Shown piece by piece: positions 37,509 through 49,570 of a stretch of DNA of 64,000 bases. A program made the translations under genes and the position numbers. The stretch is from positions 50,854,975 through 50,918,974 of the forward strand of contig JACSVZ010000007.1 in the NCBI GenBank assembly GCA_014706295.1, written 5' to 3'. This stretch comes from Lycocorax pyrrhopterus obiensis. Taxonomy: Eukaryota; Chordata; Aves; Passeriformes; Paradisaeidae. A model generated the notes under the pieces. That model saw nothing but the letters and a program-made list of their open reading frames with translations, made no database searches and was not told the DNA's origin. Each line of letters opens with the position of its first letter. Within the stretch, counting starts at the first letter, position 1.

Positions 37509-38011
37509 TCTGCGTTCAGCTCTGTGGCCCCCAGCACAAGAAGAAGGTGGTCCTGTTGGAGTGAATCCAGAGGAGGGCCATGAAATCTAAAGCATCTCTG
37601 CTGTGAAGACAGGCTGAGAGTAGAAGCTGCTAGGCCAGGAGAAGAAAAGGCTGCAGGGAGAAATTAGTGCACCTTCCAGCGCCCAAAGGAGGTCTACAAG
37701 AAAGGTGAAAAGGGGTTTTTACAAGGCTATCTAATTACAATACAAGGGGTAAGGGCTTTGCACTGAGTCTAGATTTAGTTTAGATATCAGGAAAAAAATG
37801 TTTACTGTGAATATAGTGAGGCACTGGAACAGGTTACCAGAGAAGCTGTGGATGCCTCATCCCTGGAAGTGTTCAAGGCCAGGCTGGATGGGGCTCTGAC
37901 CAACTTAGTCTAGCGGAAGGTGTCCCTGACCATGGCAGGGGATTTGGTACTAGTTGTCTAAGCTTCCTTCCAACCTAAATCATCCTATGCATCTATAATA
38001 TATTCTGTGAA
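37509..38011 (+). mobile_element. CR1 LINE, 5'-truncated 3' end (avian CR1)
   Basis: The sequence follows the 3' end of avian CR1 in order: 'tgcgttcagctctgtggccccc', 'agaggagggccatgaa', 'gaagacaggctgagag', 'gtctacaagaaaggtg', 'tttacaaggc', 'ttactgtgaatatagtgaggcactggaac', 'gtgttcaaggccaggctgg' and 'ggaaggtgtccctgacc', ending 'ccttccaacctaaatcatcctatg' with a worn copy of the short terminal repeat. It covers the end of the reverse-transcriptase ORF (now frameshifted and with internal deletions) plus the 3' UTR. The 5' part is missing, as in most CR1 copies. There is no target duplication, which is normal for CR1. This is the strongest marker of bird or reptile origin in the window. Confidence 0.95.
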
Positions 38012-41000
38012 CGGCTTAGTTTATTGCTTTGATTTTATTTTGGTTTGTTTCTCTTCTGTGTGAGTTTAAGCTGCTTTCTGTGTGTGAATTTTGAAACTGT
38101 ATTAAACATCTGTCAAAGACACGTCTCTTCTGCATAAAGTGTATAGGTGTGCTCTTATAATCAAGTTTTAATAGAGAGGTGTATTAAGACCTTATGTTTG
38201 GTCAGCCATCTGGGAAGAACAGAATCTGGCCTCTCAGTACAACACATAGAAATTTGGAGCTCTTACTATCTGGATTGTAAGCTTCAGATCTAGCCTTACA
38301 GATAATAAAAACTTCAAAACATTAACCCATCCAGCGCTCCTAGGGTTTTACTTAATTTTTTTCCTCCCCTTTTTTTTTTGTTAACCTTTTTTTATTATTT
38401 TTTAATATTTTTTTTCTTCAATGCTTTGGTTTTTACAAGAAAAATAGACGTTCCCATCCTAAGTAATTGCCACCCTTCTTTTACAGCCTTACAGCTCCAT
38501 AAGATGAGCTATTGTGCTAAATAATTAACACATGCCATTCAGAATATTATAAGAATTATATGCAACATCAAGCAGGAACTATACACTGACACAGGACCCT
38601 ATTTTCCCTGAAGTTGCGCTAAACAGAAATTAGGTATTAGCAACAGGTGCATTTAAAACAAGTTATTAATTGTTAAGGGAAAAAAAAAAGAGAGAGAGAA
38701 CAGTGTCCTATTCAACGATTAATACAGTAAAGCATTTTAAAATTTGCCATGATTTGCACCATCACCTCTTTGAAAATATCCTTTGTTCATTTGCATACAC
38801 AAACATTAATCCTGTGCTTGAACACAAAAATGCATTTACATAAAAACTACATTGTGATTTATAATTTATTAAGTAATTGTGGCTGAGATGTTATTGGAAA
38901 CAAAGAAAACAACTATATTTAAATGCCAGGCTCCAAGGGAATATAATATATAGATTTTTTTTAATAAGGAAGACAAAATATTTTCTTTCTAGCATGTCAC
39001 TAATTAATACAGATTTTCTTTTTGATATATTTATTTTTAATGGAATTTTGTGTTTTGAGATGAGCTGTACTACAGTATACTGGAGGCCCTGGAGATTATA
39101 TTCTTTGCTTAAATAGTGGGTAAAAGATATTGCAAAATATAACCTTACATTGCCCAGCTAACTTGCTAGGTCAAACTTATTAAAAGATTTCTGCAAGGTG
39201 TACCTTTCTTGTGGATTCCAGCTGAAGATGGGCACTGAGCCATACAGATTGAGGTAATTTTGGCATTTGGAAACAGAAGTCAGTGCACTGGGGGAAACTA
39301 AGGTGATTGGAAAGGTCTCCGATGAATTCAAGCAGCAGATGAACAGAGAGATTTTGCGTTTCAGTTTTAGGATGATATGATTAAGTACCAATTTTATGGC
39401 ACTGGAAATATTGGTAGAGTATTTTAAAAGAAATTTAGCTTTTTTTATTTGTCCAGATCCTCTAGCCATTCCTGCCTGTACAGAGCATAGGACTTGGCTA
39501 CATCAGTTTCAGCTGCATCCTGGGATCTCCAGTACATCCTTGCAGCAGAAATGCACCTCCAAGTTTCCCTTGGCATTCCAAGCACAAGTTATTACTGTGA
39601 GGTGAGGAATGGCTTCAAAATGTCTCAAGGAAAGACCCTAGGCCTTATTTACTTTGAAGTCATTCCTTGTGTTCTTCTCCCTCCTTAGCAGCCTCGAGCT
39701 TCAATTTGTATCTAATGCCGGGTTATTCCATAGACTCCCTCTTGCTCCTCCAGTCGGCTTAGCATTTGTTCAATCTGTGTTTGAATTGACTGTATTTGCA
39801 TTGTCCTGCAGGCTGCGAGGCATATGGTCCATTGAGAACGCAGGAGGGAGAGTCCTGGAGCCAGCTTTGTGTTCAGAGCCACTTCAAAGCTTTTCAATTC
39901 TGTAGGCAAAATTTAAAGGGATAAGGAACTGTAGTCCCAGTTGGATTTTTCTTTTGTCGGGAGAAGTAACAGTAAGACAGGGAGGAGAACGCTGGACAAT
40001 CATGCTTGCTGCTTCTGGAAGGAGGGGAGGACACGTAGGGGGTGGCTGATCTCAGCAGCAGCCTTTTCTCTCCCCCTGCGCTACAGAACCTGACTTTTAC
40101 ACATTTTGAGCCAGTCCTCAGAGTTAACTGGCATGGATTTCAGGGATCTGGTTAAAGAAAAAAAAAAAAAAGCAGTCACCGTCAGTATCCTCTGTGGTCA
40201 TAAATGTTTCTGGCAGTCACTCGTAAAGACAAGCTTGACCCCAGGGCTGAAATGGTTGAGCATGTGCAAAATGCAGTTGCTCTAAAGGCTTAGTAAGTGA
40301 CCAAGAGTGGAAAAATTTCTGCAGTGGAACCATAAGTTTCAGCAGTGACCAGACAAAGCCCCTGCCCTGAATGATTCACTAAGTGAAGCAGATGGCAAAT
40401 AAAGAAAATTTCAACCCAAATGACTAAAGTTTGGCAAGATTTATGACCAGTTTTGTATGATGGCTTTCCTTAAATCGTAAGTTTCACCTCTGATTGTGGC
40501 TAAAGGTGGTCTCTGAACTCGGAACTTTATGCATGTCACAGGCTGTGAACCAGGGTATGATCTGCATCCTCAGCAGCAAAGTGTGGGTGCCTAAGTTCCA
40601 TGGTGGATCAAACACATTATTCTTTAAATTATCCTGCTGAACTATTACGATAGAAATGACATTTCAATAGTCCTATGTGTTTGGTGAAGTGAATATTACT
40701 TTATAATTTTCTTTTGATAACACCTTTCTAGGCCTTCCAGAAAGCTGAAATTTGTTTATTAGAAGTTCATTTTGGGCATATGTTCTGTATAAATTTCTTT
40801 GGGGGCTGGGAGGAAACTGTGTAGAAGGCAAATGAAACTACATTACAATTTGTGGTTTGCTGCTCTTACAACATCTCAAGCCCACGAAATTTCAGATGGA
40901 TTTATTGATACTTTGAAAAATATGTAAAAATAAATAATCAGCTGTCACTCTCCATATATGTGCTCTGTTTTCTTTAACATTCTTATGTCAGATTCTATAA

Positions 41001-43160
41001 ACTCCAGCAAGACATTCTGTATGCTATGTACAGCTTGGCAGCTCTAATGACACACATTAAGACTTTTGGCAAAAAATGTTTGGAAGGCCGTGATATAACA
41101 AATCCTTTGGATTTTTTTGAATAAAGTAGTTCAAGGTGGCAAATTCCATGGAAAACATTTTCCAGAAGGCTGGGCAAGCAGCTGCAGGCCATCCTATTCC
41201 TGCTCCGTATAAAATTCCACAGTGAAAACATCTTTCAGTAGTAAGGAAGTTAATGCAGTAAATCAACTTTCTCTGTCTACATATACAGTTGTAGTCTTTC
41301 ATAGAAATATTTTTAATGAATTTTTAATATGGAATTACTCTTTCCTGTTTTTATTTTCCTTCCCCATTCTTTAAGATCCCAAAGGACAGTGTATATCTTT
41401 GTAAGAAAAACTGGGATTCTGACCAAGGTTATGCTTATGTGAAATTTCATAAATGACAGAAAACTCTTCTGGACCATCAGTTGTGTGCTTGAACTCTCAG
41501 TGGACTTGTTAGTCACATAATAATAAGGAAAACAACGGAGAAGCCATATATATTAAAAAAGATCAGATTTATGGATGACTCTTGGCTATGCTCTTTCTTT
41601 CTCATAGGTTATGTGTGGAGCTATGCTGAAGGTTAATAGTCTGAAAATTTGGGTGAAAATTTTTGCAGTAACAAGATCAGTTTTGCTCATATACATGTTC
41701 AAAAATTCCTTTTAAAGTCAAGGTAGAGAATCCCATAGTGAAATCTATCATTAATTTTAATTAATATTAACTATGTTTAGTGTCTGGGAAAAAATATGTG
41801 AGTAAGCATAACTTCTTGAAAAAAATATGTATTGTTTGTGACAGTTGAAAGCAAAAAAGTACTTTTAAATATGTTAACTGCAGCAGTAGTTCCTGATTCT
41901 GTAATATTACATTCATAATTAAAAGTAAAAATAACTACATACAATTTTTAAATGCATGTCTAAAGTTATGAAAATATTTGTTATTTAAGAGGTTTTCTAT
42001 AATACAGCTACCTGGCCTGATATTAAAATAATTATTTTTATACTCCCAGTGTTCCTTGTCTTAAATGAAGATGCTGGTGGTCTTCAGCACCTGAACATGG
42101 CTGAGCATGCTGAAGGAATCCTCCATGTCTTTGCCATAGCTGTCACAACAAAAGTTACCATTACTTCAGTCCATTGCTTTTTTTTTTTTTTTTGCATATT
42201 CCTCCCTAACTTACATTAGTCAAAATCAACTGTGTTTGAAAAATCCTACTCTCTATCATTTCGACATGAGAGGATTTAGAGGGCAGCTACATGTGCAGTT
42301 ATGCTGGCAAATCTGAGGGAGTGCTAATCTCTCCTTATCTCAGCTACACTGTGATGCAGCCATAACTGCAAAACTGCTGGGCTAAATTGTATTGCCAAGT
42401 CTGAGCACTGGCAAAAATCAGGAGTTTAACTGAAAATTCATGAGATTTTAAAAAGCAGTACATTTGAAATTCTTTTTATTTGACTTGTATTTTTTTGAAA
42501 AGGCAGAGTACAAATTTCTAAACTTTCTTTAACAATTCTGAGTGCTAGTAATTAGGTCTGTTTTAAAATAAGATGAGGTGCAATAGTTTATTATTTGGTT
42601 CCAGCAGCTGTGAGTCAAACAAAAACACGACTGAAGTCTAAGAGCTGGTATTAAATAAGCCAAGTGTGCAGCACAGAGGGACAAAGCATTCAACATGAGA
42701 TTTGTATGTTGCTCTGTCCTGTTAAAAGATCTAGAATGATCTTATGAGCTCTTAAAATTGGCATTTCTTTGGGAAGAAGGTCTTTCCACAGGAGTCATCA
42801 TAGAATGAGGACTTCTGAGGACGCCTTTGTAAGCCAGATGGTACCAAGGACAGAAAGAGCCCAGTGAGGGAAACGTTGGAGTATGTGGTGTGAAGACAGT
42901 TTAGCAGATTATAGTACAGCCTCAAGCTGCTAAAGTGGTGAATCTAAGGTGATCTAGGTTAGACTGTGGCACAGAAGCAACACACTTTAAGTTACCCAGA
43001 GTCCTTCTGGCCTTCGATTTCCTCAATCTCTGTGTTCACCCAGCAGAGTTTTTGTGTACTACTTTATCAGAATAAAAAAACTCCAAAAACTATTAGAGAA
43101 GATGAGACCAAAAGACAGCTGTCCTCAAATACTTGAGCTCTTGGTTGTTCAGTTCTCTTT
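38012..43160. other. Non-coding sequence; octamer-like site near 38789
   Basis: AT-rich sequence. At 38700-38880 there is a repeat-free segment with ATTTGCAT (38789-38796), ATTAAT and TTTACAT words. A 16-base T run lies at 42178-42193 and an A run near 40160-40172. No gene or RNA was recognised. ORFs at 39650-39910 on both strands carry no family signal. Confidence 0.5.
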
Positions 43161-43175
43161 TTTTGTTTTGTTTTG

Positions 43176-43200
<25 letters not shown>
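43161..43200 (+). repeat. (TTTTG)8 microsatellite
   Basis: Eight perfect TTTTG units followed by a T run. On the minus strand this is (CAAAA)n, a common tail-like simple repeat, but no retroposon body is recognisable beside it. Confidence 0.95.
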
Positions 43201-43206
<6 letters not shown>

Positions 43207-43207
43207 T

Positions 43208-46200
43208 AAGGCCAGCATGCCTTTATATATCTATATACAATTATACTCGTTCTGAGAAGTGTGTATGACACAGGCCACCCTGAAGGAGGTATTCCCCTCT
43301 TCGGAAATTTCACTCCTTCAGAGAAAGAAAAAAAGCATGGATGGAGGCAGGAAACAGGTAGTTAAAGGCAACAGTGAAACACATTGCGCTAAAATTGTGA
43401 TTCTCCTCAGAGCTTCATCAAAACCCATTCTCAGATTATGTACTGCAGCCAAACTGCATCCTACAGAAATATGTTTGGCTTTGTTTCTTAACTGCCCTGT
43501 TCTGAAGCACTAAGAGCATTCTCTTGTTGGGGCTGCCAGTCAAAACTAAAGGAAGTCTTCCTAACCAGGAACTTTTTAATATCTCTTCTCAAAGGTCAGA
43601 ATAACTTTTGTGGGACTATGCTGTTTGAGGAATGAGAATCAATTTAATTTTGATATATTTGTAAAGAATAAGAAGAAATTGTATTCTTGAAGGTACCTGG
43701 AGTTCAAATGTGTAGGCCTCAGAGAAAATTAAGCCAGGAAAAAATATTACAACTTTGGCAATTTTAAGAGCTTTAGTGACTGCTGTATTACTGGGGAGAC
43801 ATGTAGGAAGTATTTTTCTCTATTATTGTAAGAATTCCATTTGGCAAAATTTTTTTCTGCAATGTAGACATTGAATATAAAGGTGCATGTGTCTAAATAT
43901 GGGTGAGTTCTTTTATTTCTATATGGTGCAGTTTATAACAACCATATTTAAATTCTTACCTTGGAATATGAGCTGCAAGGAATACAAAAGTAAGAGTTAC
44001 AGGTTAGATCTACTTTTGTGCCTGGAAGATACAGAACAACTGGTGTTACAATTGTGAGAGGGATATTCCCAGCTATGGGTGCCCCTGAAACCATTGACCA
44101 GTGTCTCAATTCAGACTTCCTTTTCACTTCTTACATAGGCAGATCACTCCTTTTTTCACTTTGGCTGGTAGGTTTGGTAGTGAGAGAGACCAAGCCAAGG
44201 TGGAACAGTAATGACCACATACATTTGCAGTGCAGACAAGTAAAAATGAATTTAGCCATGAGACAATACCTGCTGCTCTGCTAAGACTTATAAAGTTATC
44301 ATTAAGCTTGTAACGACAGTATAAGTCGTAGCACTTAAAAGTGTTGCCTTTGATCAGCTTCCTCTTTTAAAGAGCTGTTTAGGAAAAGGAACAATTCTGA
44401 ATAACATGAACCATATTGTTTTGTTTGTTAACAAAAATTCTGTGTTTATGTCCCAAAAATTAAAAGAAGTCTGATAGTCTATAGGTATCATTATAATTAA
44501 TGAAAATTTTAGTTCCATATTTAAATATTATGTGTTGGACAGCTGAAAGTAAATCCTTATGGAACAACATTTCTCCTCAAGCTGAAACTTTGTAGTGGGA
44601 GAAGCAAATTTTACACTGTAATTATAAACCTCTGAAAGTGGGGTTTATAAGGGAAATGCTGGCAGACTCCTTACTATCATGCCACTAACAGAAACTATAT
44701 AATACATGCATTTAATTGGACAGTTAATAAATATTGCTCTTTTTTCAAGAAATTCTTAGAGTCATACACATAGTGAAGTGACTTTGAACAGGAAAAGACG
44801 GAGGATGAATAGGGTGAATATTATCCACTGAAAATACAGAGAAGGAAGAGAGAAGGCTATTAATAATTCTGTTTGTGTATGTGATAGATAGCATGATACA
44901 CAGAATGAATGCAATAATAAATATGTATTTACAGATACACATTCTTTCCTCTGAAGTCTTAGTCAATATGAAACAAGAGGGTTGGTGCATTTGGTAATAA
45001 GTTCATGGTTGAAGTTAATTGTATTGTATTTATAGCCCATAGAGGTGGTTCTCATTTTAGACCAGGACTTGCCTTGGCAATTTACTAATAACCACAGGTT
45101 CCAAGAGGCTAAACTGAGAGAAATAAAGAAGAATTCAAATCAAAACATGCAGGGGTTCTACATAAAACTCACTGAATGGAACAGACAAACTCCTCAAGAT
45201 AGAAGAGAGGGACGTGTAGAAGGGAGGGATTTCACTGGTTTAAGCTATTTTTACTTTTCTTTATCCTTTTCAACTTGAGATAACTGTATTCTGGGCATTC
45301 TGAATTTGAATTAATATATCTATTATATTTTATTAGATTCCCATCCACAATCCATTTGAACTTCAGGTTCAAATTCAGAGAAATTGTAAACAAACATAAT
45401 TCTTCTTTGCAAAGAAACAGATTTCAGTTTTGGAATTAGTTGGTAGCTGGAAGTTAGATGCAATCTCTTGAACTTGGAATATGTCTTTTTTCTACATCTT
45501 GTTTTAAATTTGGTAATTTCCCCAAATATATTAGAATGGATCTCAGAAAGAAAAATGCCCCTGCTTGCAGAACTGACTCTGCCATGGGCTTCTACTTTGA
45601 TTGCCTATCACAATATGTTTCTTGCTCTGCTCTGAAGAAATACAATGGATATTGCCCGACTGGCAGAATTCCAGTAGCTGCATATGTGCTGGGCAGCCTT
45701 CTTCTGTCATCCAGAGTACAGTTTTGCTTGTAGTCTGTAGGGAAATATTGCAATAAACTGGTACAGTCTCATGGCTGAATTCCTATCGTGTTACTTGCTT
45801 TATTGTGGCAAAATGCCAGTTTACTTGAGTGGGAATTATGCCTGAGTGGGAACTGAGTCTAAGGACTTTCAGGTTTTGTGTTTAGAGAGTAGAACAAGGT
45901 ATTAAACCATAGAGATATACTTTGCTGTTCATTAAAGCAGGCTTTTTTGTTTTATTTTCTTCACTGAAATTTCTCCACTAAAGGGAATGAAAGTAAATGA
46001 AATGAAAGTAATTTTTTCATTGTTAGTGATAATTTCCATGAATTACAATGGAAAGAAAGATTTCCCAGAGAATGAAAAAATGCCCAAACCCTGGATTTGA
46101 GAAGATTCCACTAAGAATGTTGATATTGTCTCAAATAAACTTTCCTTTCCTTGAGCATTCCCAATTTTAAATTTATCTCTGTGAGGAAACTCACATATCT

Positions 46201-47044
46201 AAATTATATGCTGTTTAATTCTATTTTATGCAAGCATAGCATGCTTTAGACTTTTTAATTTAAATATTTCAAAGAACCAATTTATGGCAGAGGTGTTACT
46301 TTCCTTCCTAAGTACATATTATGCATTTTTTATTACAATTTTGCTACAGCCAAATGTCTTAAAAGCCTGATTCACAAAGCACTTCACTGCTCTTCAAGTA
46401 TGAAAAACAAAGAGTATACACTCAGAACGTGACTTACCTTTTGAAACGTTGTAAAGCGTTAGAAAATAGAGTAATTTAGACCTGGCTCTTATTTTTAGGT
46501 TTCAGAATATTTTGGCATTTAGTTTGTTTGGTTTGATGATTATCATTTGATGTAGCTGTAGTTATTTAAAAATGCTGTCTCCATGACAGCCTTGTAAATG
46601 AACCTTTTGACTCATATACGTTCTCTTTCTTTTAAAAATAAATCTTATTCACAGAAGAAGCTTGCAAGGGAAAATATGTACAATTTCTTTTACTGTGGGA
46701 ATGTCATGTGGCTTAGCCAATGGTTACTGTTGAGTAAAAGTGATTCTGACACTGTGTATTTCCATGTGATTCAGGGAGAAAATTGATCCATTAAGTGATG
46801 ACCCTCAAAACTGATGCACCTTAGGAAATAAAAATGTTTTTGTAGAAGAACTGCGAAGGATCAGAAGAACATCACAAACCTAGCTGGTAACTGAAAGAGA
46901 GTGATTTGCTATTCGTGACTGAGCACTCACAGCTCTCCTGGAAAAAAATTGGTCATGCTGAATGGGTATGGCTCAAGTCCTGGACTTCATAAGCAGCTCT
47001 CGTGTAGATTTGTTACCCAGGATGCCAGGCTGAGTATTTATAAA
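43208..47044. other. Non-coding sequence without recognised features
   Basis: AT-rich; no exon, RNA gene or clear repeat. Chance ORFs up to 91 codons. Confidence 0.5.
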
Positions 47045-47135
47045 TCTCTCTGGTCCAATATCCTCTCTCTATCTGGCAGCAGCTGCATCAGTGGAGGTTA
47101 TAAGGAACTCCAGGACAGCAGTGTAATCCAAAATT
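47045..47135. repeat. Ancient CR1-like relic, weak
   Basis: The words 'tctctggtccaatatcctctctct', 'tggcagcagctgcatcagtggagg' and 'ataaggaactcc' match a relic common in turtles and birds ('tctagtccagtatcctgtctc', 'cagtggccag', 'tgcttcagaggaag'). It is short, and both the assignment and the orientation are uncertain. Confidence 0.4.
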
Positions 47136-47861
47136 TGTCAGGCCTTGGGTAGACAGAGACATAAATTTTGTGCTTAGAGAGCAGGAAACCTAACTTGAAC
47201 TTTGCCTTCAGGACAAGCTAAACTAGTCCTGTGCTTGTCTCTGCCAACATGTATAATCTGCTAATTGGCCCACGTTAACTGAGGCATATTAACATTGTGC
47301 TTTGGACAAGGCCTTCCAGTTGATTCATATCCAGCAGTCTGATGCAGTATACTGATTGTTTTAATTGGATGATGAATATTTTATCTGATATTAAGTACAT
47401 TTCTATACATGTACATATATAATTCACTTATTTTAGTCCTGAAAAACTCCTGTTTTCAGAGTAGCAAGTTGGGCTTTTTTTCTGTCATGTATTTGCAGTT
47501 ATCAGTTTAAAATTATTTTTGTTTAATTGCATTGATCTTTCTTTTGCTTTTGTGCTGTGAGAAAGGAATTTGAATCTGTAAAGTTATAATGGAAGAGACT
47601 GCATTCTACCATATACATGCCTGTGTAGGAATTACTCACTATGTCCAAGCCCAGGTTATTTACATTTTTTTACAAATGCACTGGTTCATGTTCTGAGAAA
47701 CAGTGTTTTAGATGGATTGTTCTTAAATCTTTACACCGTGTAATATAAGTGGTGAACATGTAATATTAACCATTATTAATTGAAATATATTCATTTATCA
47801 GTTCTAAAAATGGTTCAAAAATGTGTACCAACAAAACTACAATCAACTAGGCCAATCTCAG

Positions 47862-47935
47862 CTGGTAAAAACTGAGAGAGGTTAAGGGATATTCCCAAGA
47901 TCATGTACTAAGGTGTTAGTAGAAGAGAGAGCAAC
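47862..47935 (-). repeat. Ancient MIR/L2-type repeat fragment
   Basis: 'aactgagagaggttaagggat' and 'ttcccaagatcatgtactaagg' are the reverse complement of the conserved MIR/L2 core ('cttgggcaagt.acttaacctctctg.gcctcagtt'). The match is compact and in the right order. Confidence 0.62.
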
Positions 47936-47939
47936 TTAT

Positions 47940-48989
47940 GGGAAAAAACTCAGGTATATGCTTTCATGACAATTTTGTGCCACAAGCAGAGACAAGGTTT
48001 TAACCGCAAAGGAAGATTTTGAGTGTGCCTGTGGAGTTTTCTTATGATTCAGTGTGCTTATGAGGTCCATTAAGAACACGTGAAGGAAAATGAAACAGAC
48101 TTTTCTTATTTCAGTAGTCTACTGAAGTTACTACATGTGACTTTAGCTACCAGAGAATTTAAATAATTAGCTGCAAGCAGTCTCTTGTCCATATGATAAG
48201 AAACACAAATAAAATTATAAATAAAAACCTGAACGACATGTCAATAGTTAAAGAACAGTGATTGAGGTGGCTCTGACAGAAATCACAGATAAGGAGAAAG
48301 CTCAGAAACCATCTGGAGTTCCAAAATTGACACTCAATAGTTTGGTAGTCAAAAATCACAAAACTTGATCCATTTTGGGGTCTTATCTGAAACTCTTAAT
48401 TGTTTGAATTATGTGGATTAGTGTTTTCTGAATTTAAATTTCACTGATTGTAAAAGATTCTAATACCATTATCATTCATCTGTACTTTGTATCTAACGTG
48501 AAATAACAGTGAGAAATGTAGAAGAAAAGGAAGCAACTAGGAGGAAGCAGTGGCAAGAGGACAAATGGGCCAATGTAAAGTAATTCTGAACATTAAAATG
48601 ATGAGATTCTAGAACTGCCTTCAAAAGGGCCAAAAAAAGTGGTGGAAAAAACCCCATAGAAATTTAATTTCTAAGAGAGAAATATTTATAGGGAATGTAT
48701 AGGGAAACTTGCACTTTAGGCCAACTCAGAGTTACATTTTTAGTTAACACGGTCTGTTCATCTCTTCTCTTCAACTGTATATATAATCACCTTGAGAGCT
48801 GTTTGCCTAAGCTCCAAAATAGTGCTTTGCTTAGTTAACATGGTTTATTGTTTAAAGTCCTGTATCTAGAAAGATTTTTAATATCTAAAATACTTTTTGT
48901 TTTTTCCCTGCAAACTAACAAATCATTTTTGTGCTGTGTTTTGACAAAGCAGTCTTGCTTCCAGACTTTAAAATAATTTTTTAATATAC
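47940..48989. other. Non-coding sequence without recognised features
   Basis: AT-rich; nothing recognised. Confidence 0.5.
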
Positions 48990-49570
48990 TGGAAGGCTTT
49001 CATCATGCTTCTTCATTTTTCTCTATTCTAAACATATTCAGTCCTTTCAGAATTTGTTTACAGCACCTGTTTTCTAAGGTACTTGCTGGTTCTGACACTT
49101 CTGCAGATTTGGTCTTTGTCTTGGTTAAATAAAGTGTCCTAAATAGACACAATTTATGTTGAGGCCATTCCGTTTCTAGTCAAGAAGAAAACTGTCTCTT
49201 CCTGCTGAGATATTCCTGTTAAAAATTTCAGGATGACACTGACATTTGTTGCAGTACCAGCACTGGTTCATTCTCAGTCTGAGATCTACTATAATCCCCT
49301 AACCACGGCACACAGAACTAGCACGGCCAATTATTGCTCACTGCAGATTTCTGAACATTATTTTTTCTATCCCCGTATGAAGCAGTTTGTACTATTTCTG
49401 GTTTTGGATCATTGTTCTAGTTTACTGAGGTTGGTTTGAATTTTAAGCTCCTTCTTGCTATTCCTCACAGATTTTATAAATTTATTCTTTATTGTATCAT
49501 CCAAGCTGTCAATAAAAACTTTGAATATTGTTGGATTTGGGAAAAGCTCCTTAGGGACAGTATCACAAGT
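48990..49570 (-). mobile_element. Ancient CR1/L3-type LINE fragment, antisense, heavily decayed
   Basis: Reading left to right, the sequence follows the antisense of a CR1/L3 reverse-transcriptase region: 'cttcatttttctctattctaaac' with 'cagtcctttcagaatttg' (about 49008-49060), 'ttcattctcagtctgagatctactataatcccc' (about 49268-49300), and 'tcatccaagctgtcaataaaaactttgaata' then 'ccttagggacagtatcac' (about 49498-49566). The spacing suits one element of about 580 bp. Every frame is broken, and the divergence is far greater than in the CR1 at 37.5 kb, so this is a much older insertion. It may extend to about 49690. Confidence 0.65.
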
